A DNA stretch of 40,264 nt from DALYDD01 sp031973395 (GCA_031973395.1 DALYDD010000010.1:1-40264); one strand, 5' to 3'. Shown: positions 7,559-15,748, numbered from the stretch's first letter. Program-made: numbers and translations. The notes: generated from the sequence alone by a model not told the origin.

Positions 7559-9622
7559 CTAAACCTCAGGCACTGGCGGTGCAATCAAATCTTTTTTCTT
7601 GAGCTCAATTCCATGAGCAACAATTATCTTTTCATATGCCGCTTGCTCTAATGTTTCAGCCTCAAGCAAAGCTTTGGCGATTGCATCGAGGACAGGTCGC
7701 TTTTCGGTGATAATCTGCAGAGCGCGAGCATATGCATTTTTCATGAGATCAGAAACCTCTTTATCAATTTTTGTACTCACAGATTCAGAATAGTCTCGAT
7801 CATCAAGCATTTGGCCAGTAGGCGTTCGTCCTACCTGAGTTTCAAAGGCAATCGGACCCAATTCATCAGACATACCGTATTTCGTCACCATATCTCGAGC
7901 GAGGGCCGTCGATACCTGGAGATCATTTGATGAACCAGTGGTGAGATCATTGAAGATATGTTTTTCAACCACATACCCACCAAGCGACATGACGAGATCA
8001 TCGAGGAATTCATTCTTAGACATCATTCGTCGCTCTTCGAGTGGCAACTTCATCGTATATCCCATAGCGCGACCGCGAGAAATAATTGTAACTTTGTGTA
8101 CAGGATCCGCATGCTCCAAAACAGACGCGAGCAAGGCATGTCCCGCTTCATGATATGCAGTAATTTCTTTTTCTTTTTTAGAAAGAAGATGACTCTTGCG
8201 CTCCGGACCGAGCATTACTTTTTCGATCGAGCGAATGAGATCGAATTGGCCAATCTTCTTTCGATCTTCACGAGCAGCAAGAATTGCACCCTCATTCATA
8301 AGTGAATGTAGATCAGCGCCTGAAAGACCAGGTGTTCGTTCTGCGATAACACTGAGCGCCACATCTTCTGCTAGCGGCTTATTTTTTGCATGGACCTCAA
8401 GGATAGCGAGGCGATCGGCGCGGTCTGGGAGGTCGATAGTTACGCGGCGATCGAAGCGACCAGGTCGGAGGAGTGCCGGATCCAAAACATCAGGGCGGTT
8501 TGTAGCGGCCATGATAATGATTTTCTCATTTGGTTCAAAGCCATCCATTTCGACAAGGATTTGGTTTAAGGTCTGCTCTCTTTCATCATTACCTCCACCG
8601 ATTCCTGTTCCTCGCACACGTCCCACCGCATCAATTTCATCAATGAAAATAATTGCAGGTGCACCAGCCTTTGCCACCTTGAACAAATCTCGCACACGAC
8701 TAGCACCAACGCCCACAAACATTTCCACGAACTCCGCACCAGAAACTGAGAAAAATGCGACACCTGCCTCTCCTGCCACAGCCCGGGCAAGCAAAGTTTT
8801 TCCCGTACCAGGTGCCCCCATAAGTAAAATACCTTTTGGAATTCGCGCACCAATGTCGATGAATTTTTTAGGATTTTTCAAAAAATCTACAATCTCGGCA
8901 AGTTCGGCCTTGGCCTCTTTGGCACCAGCCACATCCTTGAAAGTAATTTTCACCTTGCTATCATCAGCTGTAATCAAACGCGCACGGCTTTGTCCGAAAC
9001 TGAAAGCCTGAGCATTTGCACCCCTGGCCTGCCTTGTAAAAAACCAGATGACCACAAAGAATAAGAGAACGGGTAAAAGAAAAGGTAAAATACTTCCAAT
9101 CCAATAACCTGCACCACGATCTTCTTTGCTTTCGATGGTGACGGCGCGAAGTTTTTCTTTATCAACCCCCAAATTAGCGAGTGTTTCGCTGAGCGAGCTA
9201 TCGACTTCTTTTTTCGCCTCCTTCTTTGCACCGTCGGTATAATTAATTTTTAGATCTGTTCCAGAAACCTCCACGGATTTCACAGTGCCCACATTGATAT
9301 CAGTGACGAGTTGTGAGATAGAAATCTTTTCAGGACCCGTAGCAGAATCGCTCAAAATATTATAGAGACCAAACAGAACCGCAAAGACCACGATGATTCC
9401 AGCCAAGTTATTGAGGAGGATAGATCGAGCAGCTTTCTTCATCTGCTTTTCTTTTTTATTTTTATCATCTTTTTTGGGATTGCTATGACCACCACCATTG
9501 CCGTCATTATTTCCACCCGCACCATTACCGCCGGAATTATTTCCGCCATTTTCCCCCACCGACTGCGGTCGATTTTCTTCATTATGTGTCTCCTTCATAT
9601 TGGATTGTTTTTTCTGTGTCAT
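7559..9622 (-). CDS. ftsH: ATP-dependent zinc metalloprotease FtsH
   Basis: A 687-residue membrane AAA+ protease. Residues 24-48 form an unusual Gly/Asn-rich N-terminal extension, followed by a lysine-rich patch, TM1 (about 70-90), an extracytoplasmic domain, and TM2 (about 174-196). The AAA domain has Walker A GAPGTGKT (269-276), Walker B IIFIDEID (324-331) and the second region of homology ATNRPDVLDPALLRPGRFDR. The protease has HEAGH (491-495) and the later acidic ligand in TGSSNDL. It degrades unfolded membrane and SsrA-tagged proteins in other bacteria, which fits with smpB and ssrA nearby. It starts 8 nt after the DUF805 gene on the same strand. Confidence 0.97.
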   Translation of the reverse strand: MTQKKQSNMKETHNEENRPQSVGENGGNNSGGNGAGGNNDGNGGGHSNPKKDDKNKKEKQMKKAARSILLNNLAGIIVVFAVLFGLYNILSDSATGPEKISISQLVTDINVGTVKSVEVSGTDLKINYTDGAKKEAKKEVDSSLSETLANLGVDKEKLRAVTIESKEDRGAGYWIGSILPFLLPVLLFFVVIWFFTRQARGANAQAFSFGQSRARLITADDSKVKITFKDVAGAKEAKAELAEIVDFLKNPKKFIDIGARIPKGILLMGAPGTGKTLLARAVAGEAGVAFFSVSGAEFVEMFVGVGASRVRDLFKVAKAGAPAIIFIDEIDAVGRVRGTGIGGGNDEREQTLNQILVEMDGFEPNEKIIIMAATNRPDVLDPALLRPGRFDRRVTIDLPDRADRLAILEVHAKNKPLAEDVALSVIAERTPGLSGADLHSLMNEGAILAAREDRKKIGQFDLIRSIEKVMLGPERKSHLLSKKEKEITAYHEAGHALLASVLEHADPVHKVTIISRGRAMGYTMKLPLEERRMMSKNEFLDDLVMSLGGYVVEKHIFNDLTTGSSNDLQVSTALARDMVTKYGMSDELGPIAFETQVGRTPTGQMLDDRDYSESVSTKIDKEVSDLMKNAYARALQIITEKRPVLDAIAKALLEAETLEQAAYEKIIVAHGIELKKKDLIAPPVPEV

Positions 9623-9630
9623 ATTCTGTA

Positions 9631-10230
9631 TTATTTTTTTCCTTTAATGAGTCTGAAACCGTACAAGTTTTCTAGGGTAAATGCTCGCGCCACAACATGT
9701 CCATATCGATTGTGAATACCCGTCCCTGGTGCGAAAAAGAGTAATACCATGAACGCCATCTGCACCTGTGTGAGAAGCCAGAATGCCAGGCCAATATACG
9801 GCATGATGGCAAATAATCCAGTAATCAAATTTGGATTGAATAATGTGAAAAACGGAATAAGCATGCAAACTAATTTGAGGAGTGCTGGTAATACACTCCA
9901 ATAAAAGACATATTTCATTGACCAGCCGATATCATGCGCACGACGTACATGGACCGGAAACAGTAAAATGGCAAAGAGTAAGAACAAAACAACCATTGCC
10001 ATCTGTCCGAGCTCAAACTGATAACCTGTTTTTGCGACAGAAATAGACTGCAGGAGCTGCAAAGCAAAATAGATAACGGCATAGGCAACCACATGTAAAA
10101 CGAAAAAAGGTACACGGGCCAATCTGACCCCGGTATTATGCCCCTCACCTTCTGGGATAAGGGAAATCTGATGTCTGGTCATCTCGAGACCGAGTAGTTT
10201 TTTGAAGAAAGATTTTACTTTTGATTTCAT
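9631..10230 (-). CDS. DUF805-like membrane protein
   Basis: A 199-residue protein with four or five membrane segments (about 42-62, 76-94, 108-128, 133-152, 155-170). The family hallmark is the RRAHDIGWS turn after the second hydrophobic segment and the FFAPGTGIHNRYG end of the last one, both as in DUF805 (inner-membrane proteins of unknown function). It sits immediately upstream of ftsH on the same strand with 8 nt between, suggesting an operon. The start is supported by a TGcTAACAT extended -10 that ends 6 nt before the ATG. Confidence 0.75.
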   Translation of the reverse strand: MKSKVKSFFKKLLGLEMTRHQISLIPEGEGHNTGVRLARVPFFVLHVVAYAVIYFALQLLQSISVAKTGYQFELGQMAMVVLFLLFAILLFPVHVRRAHDIGWSMKYVFYWSVLPALLKLVCMLIPFFTLFNPNLITGLFAIMPYIGLAFWLLTQVQMAFMVLLFFAPGTGIHNRYGHVVARAFTLENLYGFRLIKGKK

Positions 10231-10236
10231 AAAGCT

Positions 10237-10245
10237 ATGTTAGCA
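10237..10245 (-). promoter_or_regulatory. Extended -10 for a leaderless DUF805-ftsH transcript
   Basis: On the minus strand TGcTAACAT (TG and spacer 10243-10245, hexamer 10237-10242) ends 6 nt before the ATG at 10230. Confidence 0.5.
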
Positions 10246-10284
10246 TAGAGTACAGCCTGGTAATAGGCCCTATATTTAACGTTT

Positions 10285-10731
10285 ATGGCATTAATCTCTA
10301 ACAAAAAGGCCACATTTAATTTTGAAATACTCGAGACGCTAGAAGCTGGTATCGAGCTTTTTGGCCATGAAGTTAAAGCGGTCCGAGCCGGGCTCGGCAA
10401 CCTGGAAGGCTCATATATTATAGTACGCGGCGGCGAGGCTTTTCTTCTCGGTGCCCTCATCAATCCTTTTCAGGTCAATAATACCCCCGATGATTATGAT
10501 GAGCGTCGCAATCGCAAAATCCTTTTACACAAAAAAGAAATCAAAAAGCTTAGCGAAGTGGGCCGTGGCACAGGCCGCACAGCCGTCCCTCTTTCTTTAT
10601 ATAAAAATAAATCAAAAATTAAAATCGAAATTGCTATCGTAAAAGGCAAAAAGAAGCATGATAAAAGACAGACGATTTCGAAGCGTGAGACGAATCGAGA
10701 GATTAGTCGAGAAATGAAAGGAAAGAGGTAG
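10285..10731 (+). CDS. smpB: SsrA-binding protein SmpB
   Basis: A 148-residue protein that binds tmRNA and delivers it to stalled ribosomes. Motifs: ISNKKATFNFEILETLEAGIELFGHEVKAVRAG near the N-terminus, NLEGSYIIVRGGEAFLLGALINPF, then the basic KKKHDKRQTISKRETNREISREMK tail that enters the decoding centre. Length is typical. A TATATT box (10271-10276) lies 8 nt before the ATG and there is no Shine-Dalgarno. Its RNA partner ssrA lies 1.8 kb downstream on the same strand, separated by two membrane-protein genes. Confidence 0.97.
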   Translation: MALISNKKATFNFEILETLEAGIELFGHEVKAVRAGLGNLEGSYIIVRGGEAFLLGALINPFQVNNTPDDYDERRNRKILLHKKEIKKLSEVGRGTGRTAVPLSLYKNKSKIKIEIAIVKGKKKHDKRQTISKRETNREISREMKGKR

Positions 10732-10741
10732 GTACGGGATA

Positions 10742-10750
10742 TGCTAAAAT
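10742..10750 (+). promoter_or_regulatory. Extended -10 upstream of a membrane-protein gene
   Basis: TGcTAAAAT ends 9 nt before the ATG at 10760. The same nonamer precedes the SDR gene at 26315-26323 with the same spacing. Confidence 0.5.
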
Positions 10751-10759
10751 AATTACCAT

Positions 10760-11668
10760 ATGAGAAATCCAAAAATGGCAGCCAAGATCAGCCTTGGGCT
10801 CGTGCTAGTCCTTATTATTCTCGAAGCCGTACGCACACTCTGGCCAAACCTTGGATACATATTCTCGGGCAATTCAATCGCTTTGTTAGGATATCTACTG
10901 ATCGCACTACTGGTAATTGGATTATCAATTAAAGCACTCGTTTCTTTTACTAAAGAAAAAACCAAGTGGCTTGAAGCGAGTATGTATATCAATGGGGTGA
11001 TGGCCACCTACTTTCTCTTTAGTTTAATAAGGATGTGGTTGTTTGTGAAAGACTCCCCATTAGAGTCTTCAATCTTATTGCAATTTATGCTATTGCCAGC
11101 ACTCCTCGTTTTGGTTGGCCTGGGGTCATGTATCTGTCTTTCCAAGGCAATCAGATATATACGCACAGGAGGTCGGCTCGCGGAGAACGATGGAGCGCCA
11201 AGTACTACAACCCCGGGACCATTGGCCACGAAAGCAGAGAGCACTTTCTTCTTGGACGTACTCGTTTCGCTCTTTATCGGAGGGACTATCTTTATGTTCT
11301 TTGAAAGTTCGGAGAGATCAGTCATTCCTTTTGCTATGCCAATTGCCCTCTTGGGCACACTTTGGATAATCCGAGAAATTATTTTGAATGTGAGACAAGC
11401 CTCCTCGTCTGTACCGAAAGTTAAGTTTTATCGCAAGCCCTATTATCTAACTTCCCTCTCACTCCTCAGCCCACTCATCATCACCGGAATTTATTCTATG
11501 ACATGCAGCGGAAAATTCTGTGAGCTTATGTTTGTACTCTCGCTCTTTCCTATCGTACCCGCTTTTTTAGTTGCCCTGATTTATTCCCGAATCAGTCCAA
11601 ATCCAAAGAAGCATTTTATTTTCTTTTTGCTTGTATATGCGATAGCAACCTCTCTTTTAATAGGTTAA
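10760..11668 (+). CDS. Polytopic membrane protein of unknown function
   Basis: A 302-residue protein with about eight hydrophobic segments (roughly 9-25, 35-53, 75-93, 100-122, 156-174, 183-202, 228-245, 254-275, 282-300). Short charged loops and a hydrophilic stretch with GGRLAENDGAPSTTTPGP at about 137-154 separate the two halves. I recognise no family. The start is supported by an extended -10 9 nt upstream. The next gene follows after 7 nt on the same strand. Confidence 0.65.
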   Translation: MRNPKMAAKISLGLVLVLIILEAVRTLWPNLGYIFSGNSIALLGYLLIALLVIGLSIKALVSFTKEKTKWLEASMYINGVMATYFLFSLIRMWLFVKDSPLESSILLQFMLLPALLVLVGLGSCICLSKAIRYIRTGGRLAENDGAPSTTTPGPLATKAESTFFLDVLVSLFIGGTIFMFFESSERSVIPFAMPIALLGTLWIIREIILNVRQASSSVPKVKFYRKPYYLTSLSLLSPLIITGIYSMTCSGKFCELMFVLSLFPIVPAFLVALIYSRISPNPKKHFIFFLLVYAIATSLLIG

Positions 11669-11675
11669 TGCGAGC

Positions 11676-12416
11676 ATGGACCACAATATTCATTTCTCTG
11701 CAAAAAAGCCCCGAAACCGACTCGTTCTCCTTTCTACATGTTTCATCGTATTAATATATCTGATTTATTTTTGTATTAATATATATGCAGATATACAAAA
11801 TATCTTTAAAAGCTCGGGATATTTGGAGTTGAGCCATGGCGAGGTCGACAACTTGAGTACGACACATATTCATCCGACATCAAACATCTCATCAATCGCA
11901 GATTTAAACGAAGGAGATATCCTCATCCGTAGGCAGATGAATCGTCAGACTTATTTACCTAATAAAATATTTCCGACACATTTCACCCATATGGCATATT
12001 ATGCGGGCAATGGTCAGATTATCGAGGCTGTAGGAAATAGAGACAATGTCGCAGATGAAATCACCATGTCCCCTATTGAGGATACTGATTGGGCGGGAGA
12101 ATCTTTTGAAAAATCTGAAACCGTTTTTGTTTTGCGGCCAAGGGCGATAATTGCAACAAGTACTTTACATGAAGTCTCTGTGACACTGGCACAAATCGCC
12201 AATGACGATTCATATCATTTTGGTATACGAAAAGCGAAAAATACTGAGCAAGAATTTGATTACATCCACAAACTTCTCTGCACCAGTTTTATCACCGATA
12301 CTCTTTTTCATTTTAATTTGATTAAAGAGATGCCGCATATCATTACACCTGATTATGCATTCATGGGGCTAATCAATGATCCGAAGTTTCAGTTACTGAA
12401 GGTAAAGACTCTGTAG
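11676..12416 (+). CDS. Membrane-anchored permuted papain-like hydrolase (YiiX/NlpC-P60 type)
   Basis: A 246-residue protein with an N-terminal membrane anchor (about 16-38) and an extracytoplasmic domain. LNEGDILIRRQ opens the domain, THFTHMAYYAGNGQIIEAVG gives His105 and Glu117, and LLCTSFITDTLF gives Cys202. The order His, Glu, Cys with this spacing fits the circularly permuted papain-like fold of the YiiX/YaeF group, which includes amidases acting on peptidoglycan or lipids. The substrate cannot be read from sequence. It lies between smpB and ssrA, probably by chance. Confidence 0.7.
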   Translation: MDHNIHFSAKKPRNRLVLLSTCFIVLIYLIYFCINIYADIQNIFKSSGYLELSHGEVDNLSTTHIHPTSNISSIADLNEGDILIRRQMNRQTYLPNKIFPTHFTHMAYYAGNGQIIEAVGNRDNVADEITMSPIEDTDWAGESFEKSETVFVLRPRAIIATSTLHEVSVTLAQIANDDSYHFGIRKAKNTEQEFDYIHKLLCTSFITDTLFHFNLIKEMPHIITPDYAFMGLINDPKFQLLKVKTL

Positions 12417-12427
12417 GCCTTAAGTTC

Positions 12428-12456
12428 TTGATAATTCCCTTCTCGTAACCTATACT
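12428..12456 (+). promoter_or_regulatory. Promoter of ssrA
   Basis: TTGATA (12428-12433), a 17-nt spacer, then TATACT (12451-12456). Transcription would start near 12463, leaving a short leader of about 19 nt to be removed from the tmRNA precursor. Confidence 0.75.
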
Positions 12457-12481
12457 CTCCCTAACCGTCATATACGGTACT

Positions 12482-12870
12482 GGGGATGCCAGGCATCGAC
12501 AGTTGAACATTGACATACGTGCACTGCCGAGTATTCAAAAATCTCGTTAAACTTCTTGAAAACCTACGTGCTAAAGCACAAGCTAAAGCTTCACCGTATT
12601 TTGCGGTGAATGACTTTACATTCGCGACAGCTCGAGCCTAACGCTCGCCAAGCGACGCTCATTCGTCCTCTTTCTGTAGGGACGGACCGAGCGCTATATT
12701 TGCAGAATAGGTTGGCGATGCTCTTCGCTCGTCCTCCGAAACCATAGAAGATCGACATGTACTGTGTTGCCTGTTCTTTAGGTACATGCTCTAAAACAAT
12801 GAACAGCCTATGCAGTGTAGATTCGTATGTCTTATTCAATTGCACGGGAGTTCGATTCTCCCCATCTCCA
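12482..12870 (+). ncRNA. ssrA: Transfer-messenger RNA (tmRNA)
   Basis: The 5' end GGGGATG (12482-12488) pairs with CATCTCC (12863-12869), discriminator A12870. The T arm is GGGAG-TTCGATT-CTCCC (12846-12862). The tag reading frame most likely resumes at GCT 12570-12572, position 89 of the RNA (position 90 in E. coli), and stops at TAA 12639-12641, which sits in the loop of a CGAGC/GCTCG hairpin as in other tmRNAs. The tag is 23 residues, starting AKAQAKASPY and ending NDFTFATARA. CCA is not encoded. Open frames on both strands here are artefacts. SmpB is encoded at 10285. Confidence 0.93.
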
Positions 12871-12874
12871 CATC

Positions 12875-12915
12875 AAAAGAAAATATCCAATCCTCAAGAT
12901 TGGATATTTTCTTTT
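12875..12915 (+). terminator. Bidirectional intrinsic terminator after ssrA
   Basis: A perfect 18-bp stem: left arm 12875-12892, loop CTCAA, right arm 12898-12915 ending TTTTCTTTT. Its A tract and T tract pair, so it can act from either side. Confidence 0.85.
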
Positions 12916-13073
12916 GACTGTGCGAGTAAAGGAGCAGGCCAACTGCTTGGCCTGCGGGGAGAATCGAAAGGCGGAGTCGTGTTTTTTCAGCAGAAAAAAC
13001 AGACGAGCCGGGGTCGCGAAATTTTCGAGCGACGGCGAGAAAATATTCGTGACCAAAGCCCGCCATCTCCACA
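12916..13073. repeat. Hairpin-dense spacer carrying fragments of the tmRNA 3' end
   Basis: No gene is supported here. It holds successive inverted repeats: GCAGGCCAA/TTGGCCTGC (12934-12955), GTTTTTTC/GAAAAAAC (12981-13000) and GTCGC/GCGAC (13013-13033), with GGCGG (12970-12974) able to pair with CCGCC (13060-13064). GGGGAGAATCGAA (12956-12968) is an exact inverted copy of the tmRNA T-arm bases 12851-12863. CCATCTCCACA at 13063-13073 directly repeats 12862-12872. This may be a decayed insertion at ssrA or a structured RNA. Confidence 0.5.
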
Positions 13074-13109
13074 ATAACAAAAACCCTGTTCTGACAGGGT
13101 TTTTGTTAT
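13074..13109. terminator. Bidirectional intrinsic terminator
   Basis: A perfect 16-bp stem (13074-13089 with 13094-13109), loop TCTG, with an A tract on one side and a T tract on the other. It separates the ssrA region from the convergent gene ending at 13124. Confidence 0.85.
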
Positions 13110-13123
13110 CACAACTGGTAAGT

Positions 13124-13666
13124 CTACTTAATGCGCAAATGTGTAGTTGTTTTTTGTCTCCAACCAGCAGCATCAATATTAATCCCATCTCTCTGATAAT
13201 TATATGTAGCCTTGGTCACCAAATATCCAGATCCATCTTTAACAACCGCAAACTCTGTGGCAATGTCTCCATTACTAAACCGTGCTGCAGAAAGTTGATT
13301 TGCAAGAAGTTTCGATTTAGGTATCTCGGTCCCCGCCCAAGAGTCTTCATGATTTAAGTCGTACTGCTTGCCATTAATCATTACCACAATACCGTATGTC
13401 GAGTGGGTCTCGGGACTAGTGGTCAATACAGGAAATGACCACTTTATAACAGGCTCTATAGCAGGAGCCACCTGTGTCTGTATATTGTATCCCACCGTTT
13501 GAGGCAGGTCGGCGTTTGTTTTTGTATCTATGAGTACATCAGGCGATGCTGTTGCTTCCATATCCGAAGGAGTATCTTTGTTAGCCGACATCCACCACCC
13601 TATTCCAAATATAGCTATTATAATGACAAGGACAGGAACGAGGAATCCTTTATTTTTATTTTTCAT
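13124..13666 (-). CDS. Membrane-anchored exported protein of unknown function
   Basis: A 180-residue protein: basic N-terminus MKNKNK, one hydrophobic anchor (about 8-27, ending in GWWMSA), a Thr/Asp-rich linker to about 65, then a small globular domain with YGIVVMINGKQYDLN and an AGWRQKTTTHLRIK end. No lipobox is present and no family is recognised. It is probably anchored in the membrane facing outward. A TATAAT box (minus strand, 13675-13680) ends 8 nt before the ATG. Confidence 0.65.
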   Translation of the reverse strand: MKNKNKGFLVPVLVIIIAIFGIGWWMSANKDTPSDMEATASPDVLIDTKTNADLPQTVGYNIQTQVAPAIEPVIKWSFPVLTTSPETHSTYGIVVMINGKQYDLNHEDSWAGTEIPKSKLLANQLSAARFSNGDIATEFAVVKDGSGYLVTKATYNYQRDGINIDAAGWRQKTTTHLRIK

Positions 13667-13674
13667 ATAGAATA

Positions 13675-13680
13675 ATTATA
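13675..13680 (-). promoter_or_regulatory. -10 box for a near-leaderless transcript
   Basis: TATAAT on the minus strand ends 8 nt before the ATG at 13666. Confidence 0.5.
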
Positions 13681-13851
13681 TTCCATCCAATTTACAAAAG
13701 ATACTTAATACCCATCTCGTACCTCTCTCAAGATCAACACATCAAGCATTTTCAAGGGTGTCTTGCAAATTTTTACCGCCTTCATCGTAAAACCAAAACT
13801 CTTTTAGATAGGTTTTCAAGTGGTTCGATAAAACACCCACTCTCTCAACAA

Positions 13852-14340
13852 TCAAATCTCCAAAATATAATCAGGCACCCAGCCCTTTTCCATATATTCC
13901 TCTTGAATATTTTTCGGCAAATCAATAAACTTCTTTATCATCCCCCTGCAATTCTCACAACCACATTTGCATTCCATGGTCCACTCATCATCTGCTGCCA
14001 TGATCGTAGAATAATCTATCAAAATCTCAGAGCCGGCAGGAATTAATATGCCGGCAATTACATACAACCGGTCATCTGATTTCGAAATATAGGCATTTGG
14101 AGAACAAGAATGATTAATAAACTCAGAAATATGTCCAGTTGGACTGATGTACAGATCTTTGCTAAAGCGATATGCATTAGCAGATTTTTTTGCAAACAAA
14201 CCATCTGCTTCAATCTCTTTTGGAGACATCCGATCACCTTCTACTTCTACAATCATTTCCTCCGGCAAAATATTTTGCTTGGCAAAAAGACCCTTATCGT
14301 TGATTCTGGAATGGTCTAAATATAAAATCGATAAACTCAT
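13852..14340 (-). CDS. SET-domain protein (putative lysine methyltransferase)
   Basis: A 162-residue single-domain SET protein. Motifs: KGLFAKQNI (16-24), FINHSCSPNAYI (74-85) with the NHSC element that forms the pseudoknot, GSEILIDYST with Tyr110, and a cysteine cluster CKCGCENC (124-131) like the post-SET zinc site. SET proteins transfer a methyl group from S-adenosylmethionine to protein lysines; bacterial substrates are mostly unknown. A longer frame to 14445 adds residues overlapping the upstream gene, whereas the family begins near MSLSILYLDH, so I start at 14340. It follows the PQ-loop-like gene by 11 nt and is probably in its operon. Confidence 0.85.
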   Translation of the reverse strand: MSLSILYLDHSRINDKGLFAKQNILPEEMIVEVEGDRMSPKEIEADGLFAKKSANAYRFSKDLYISPTGHISEFINHSCSPNAYISKSDDRLYVIAGILIPAGSEILIDYSTIMAADDEWTMECKCGCENCRGMIKKFIDLPKNIQEEYMEKGWVPDYILEI

Positions 14341-14351
14341 ACATAAATTAA

Positions 14352-14939
14352 TTACAGAGGCACTCCTTTTAGCTTTACTTGTGCCCTCCTCACTATAAGC
14401 AATACCGAAAGCAAAACATTCCCCACTATCCACGCAGCAATCCAAGATACGGAGAGAAAAGTATATTGTTCCACTGCCAATAGCGCCAATCCAAATCGAA
14501 GCGCATTTGTGACATATAAAGACAATGTCTCTGAATACGGATGATTGTACGACTTACGGACTGTTGGAATAAACGCCAACATATCAGCGACAATAACTAA
14601 TACAATCGAAGCGATTGGCTGATCAACAATCAACCAAAAGAATATCGCCGCAAGGGAAAGTATGGCTACGGCAGTATCGAGTTTTGTTATATCTCTTTTA
14701 CCATTTTTGAGACTTAAAAATACTACTCCAATACATAAGAGTCCTGCTGCTGCAGTAACCCAAGTAGCAGGACCAGCGCCTCCTTTGATCTGCAAGGCCA
14801 CGAGTAAAACCGTTAGCAATCCCCATAATGCCCAGCTATAAATATGCGGACGGGTTTTTCCTTTAAAAATATCTCGGTAGTATGGGATATATGCGAGAAA
14901 AGTTAGAATAACAGCAATGATGCCAATAATTTCTTTCAT
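14352..14939 (-). CDS. Seven-helix PQ-loop/SWEET-like membrane protein
   Basis: A 195-residue protein with about seven hydrophobic segments. Two similar turns, FLAYIPYYRDIFKGKTRPHIYSW near 14-36 and LAFIPTVRKSYNHPYSETLS near 121-140, have the proline and the following positively charged loop typical of the internally duplicated PQ-loop (SWEET/SemiSWEET-like) transporters. The match is by eye and the substrate unknown. It is transcribed with the SET gene; the TrmB-like gene ends 23 nt upstream on the same strand. Confidence 0.6.
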   Translation of the reverse strand: MKEIIGIIAVILTFLAYIPYYRDIFKGKTRPHIYSWALWGLLTVLLVALQIKGGAGPATWVTAAAGLLCIGVVFLSLKNGKRDITKLDTAVAILSLAAIFFWLIVDQPIASIVLVIVADMLAFIPTVRKSYNHPYSETLSLYVTNALRFGLALLAVEQYTFLSVSWIAAWIVGNVLLSVLLIVRRAQVKLKGVPL

Positions 14940-14962
14940 AGGTGAAAGTATATCAAACCGAT

Positions 14963-15748
14963 CTATATCTCCCTTCCATCAAGCAATTCCCAGGTGCACA
15001 TAAAGAAATTCTTGATCATGTGTGCTAATGTTTTTGATTCGATGATGACAGAATACGTTTCATTGTCAGTGAGAGAAAACAGCGCAACCTTATCTCGGAA
15101 TACATAGAGCGATCCATCGAAATTGAACTTTGACGGCATGAGGCGAGACTCTCGATTGCTGTCACTTTTGTATACCCCATCGAGATCTTTTTCATCTGAG
15201 GCCACCGTAATCATCTTGGTATGAATATTATATTTCTTCTTTATCTTATCGAGCTTTTCCGGATATCCATTGGGCAAAATCTTACTCAGCGTCGTATTAC
15301 ATATACAGTAGATATTTTTGAAAGCTTTGATTTCACCTCGGTCAAAAATTTCTTCGTATACTCGTTTAACTCCCTCCTTCCCTGTATAGGTCCGAACCGA
15401 ATACTGCGTATTTTCTCCTTTTCGTAAATCTTCCAGTAGCGGCAATATTCCCTGAAAAAGATTTTGCTTTTCATCGAGGTCGTTTTGAATGCGATTCGGA
15501 TGCTCTGCAATAAAGTGCAAAACATTATTTATTTTATACGAATCAACTAGCCGCTTTGCTGTCAGTCTGTCGATACTCAAATACACCGTACTTCGAGGAA
15601 TCTTCAAATTACGCGATATTTCGTATGCGGTGTTTTTTGTCTTATCTAGGCCAACTTCGAGCAAATACGTATAGATCTGAGAGGACTCCGGAGAGAGTCC
15701 AAGCTCGGTTAAATTGCCAATTAGTTTAGAATTTGATGTTTGTGTCAT
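14963..15748 (-). CDS. TrmB-like transcriptional regulator 1
   Basis: A 261-residue regulator. A winged HTH of the TrmB type spans about 10-75 (LTELGLSPESSQIYTYLLEVG, KIPRSTVYLSIDRLTAKRLV), then a short coiled linker (NRIQNDLDEKQNLFQGILPLLEDL), then the C-terminal ligand-binding domain with RTYTGKEGVKRVYEEIFDRG and a final FDGSLYVFRDKVALFSL strand pair. TrmB proteins sense small molecules, often sugars. It is divergent from binding protein 1 at 15904. An inverted repeat TGTCAT-ATGACA covers its own start codon, suggesting autoregulation. Confidence 0.88.
   Translation of the reverse strand: MTQTSNSKLIGNLTELGLSPESSQIYTYLLEVGLDKTKNTAYEISRNLKIPRSTVYLSIDRLTAKRLVDSYKINNVLHFIAEHPNRIQNDLDEKQNLFQGILPLLEDLRKGENTQYSVRTYTGKEGVKRVYEEIFDRGEIKAFKNIYCICNTTLSKILPNGYPEKLDKIKKKYNIHTKMITVASDEKDLDGVYKSDSNRESRLMPSKFNFDGSLYVFRDKVALFSLTDNETYSVIIESKTLAHMIKNFFMCTWELLDGREI

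Noticed and set aside
12591..13357. Several overlapping open frames on both strands around and behind ssrA
   Set aside because: They cross the tmRNA, its terminators and hairpins and have no protein-like features.
14341..14445. 35-residue N-terminal extension of the SET protein
   Set aside because: It overlaps the upstream PQ-loop-like gene in another frame, and the SET family begins at the downstream ATG.
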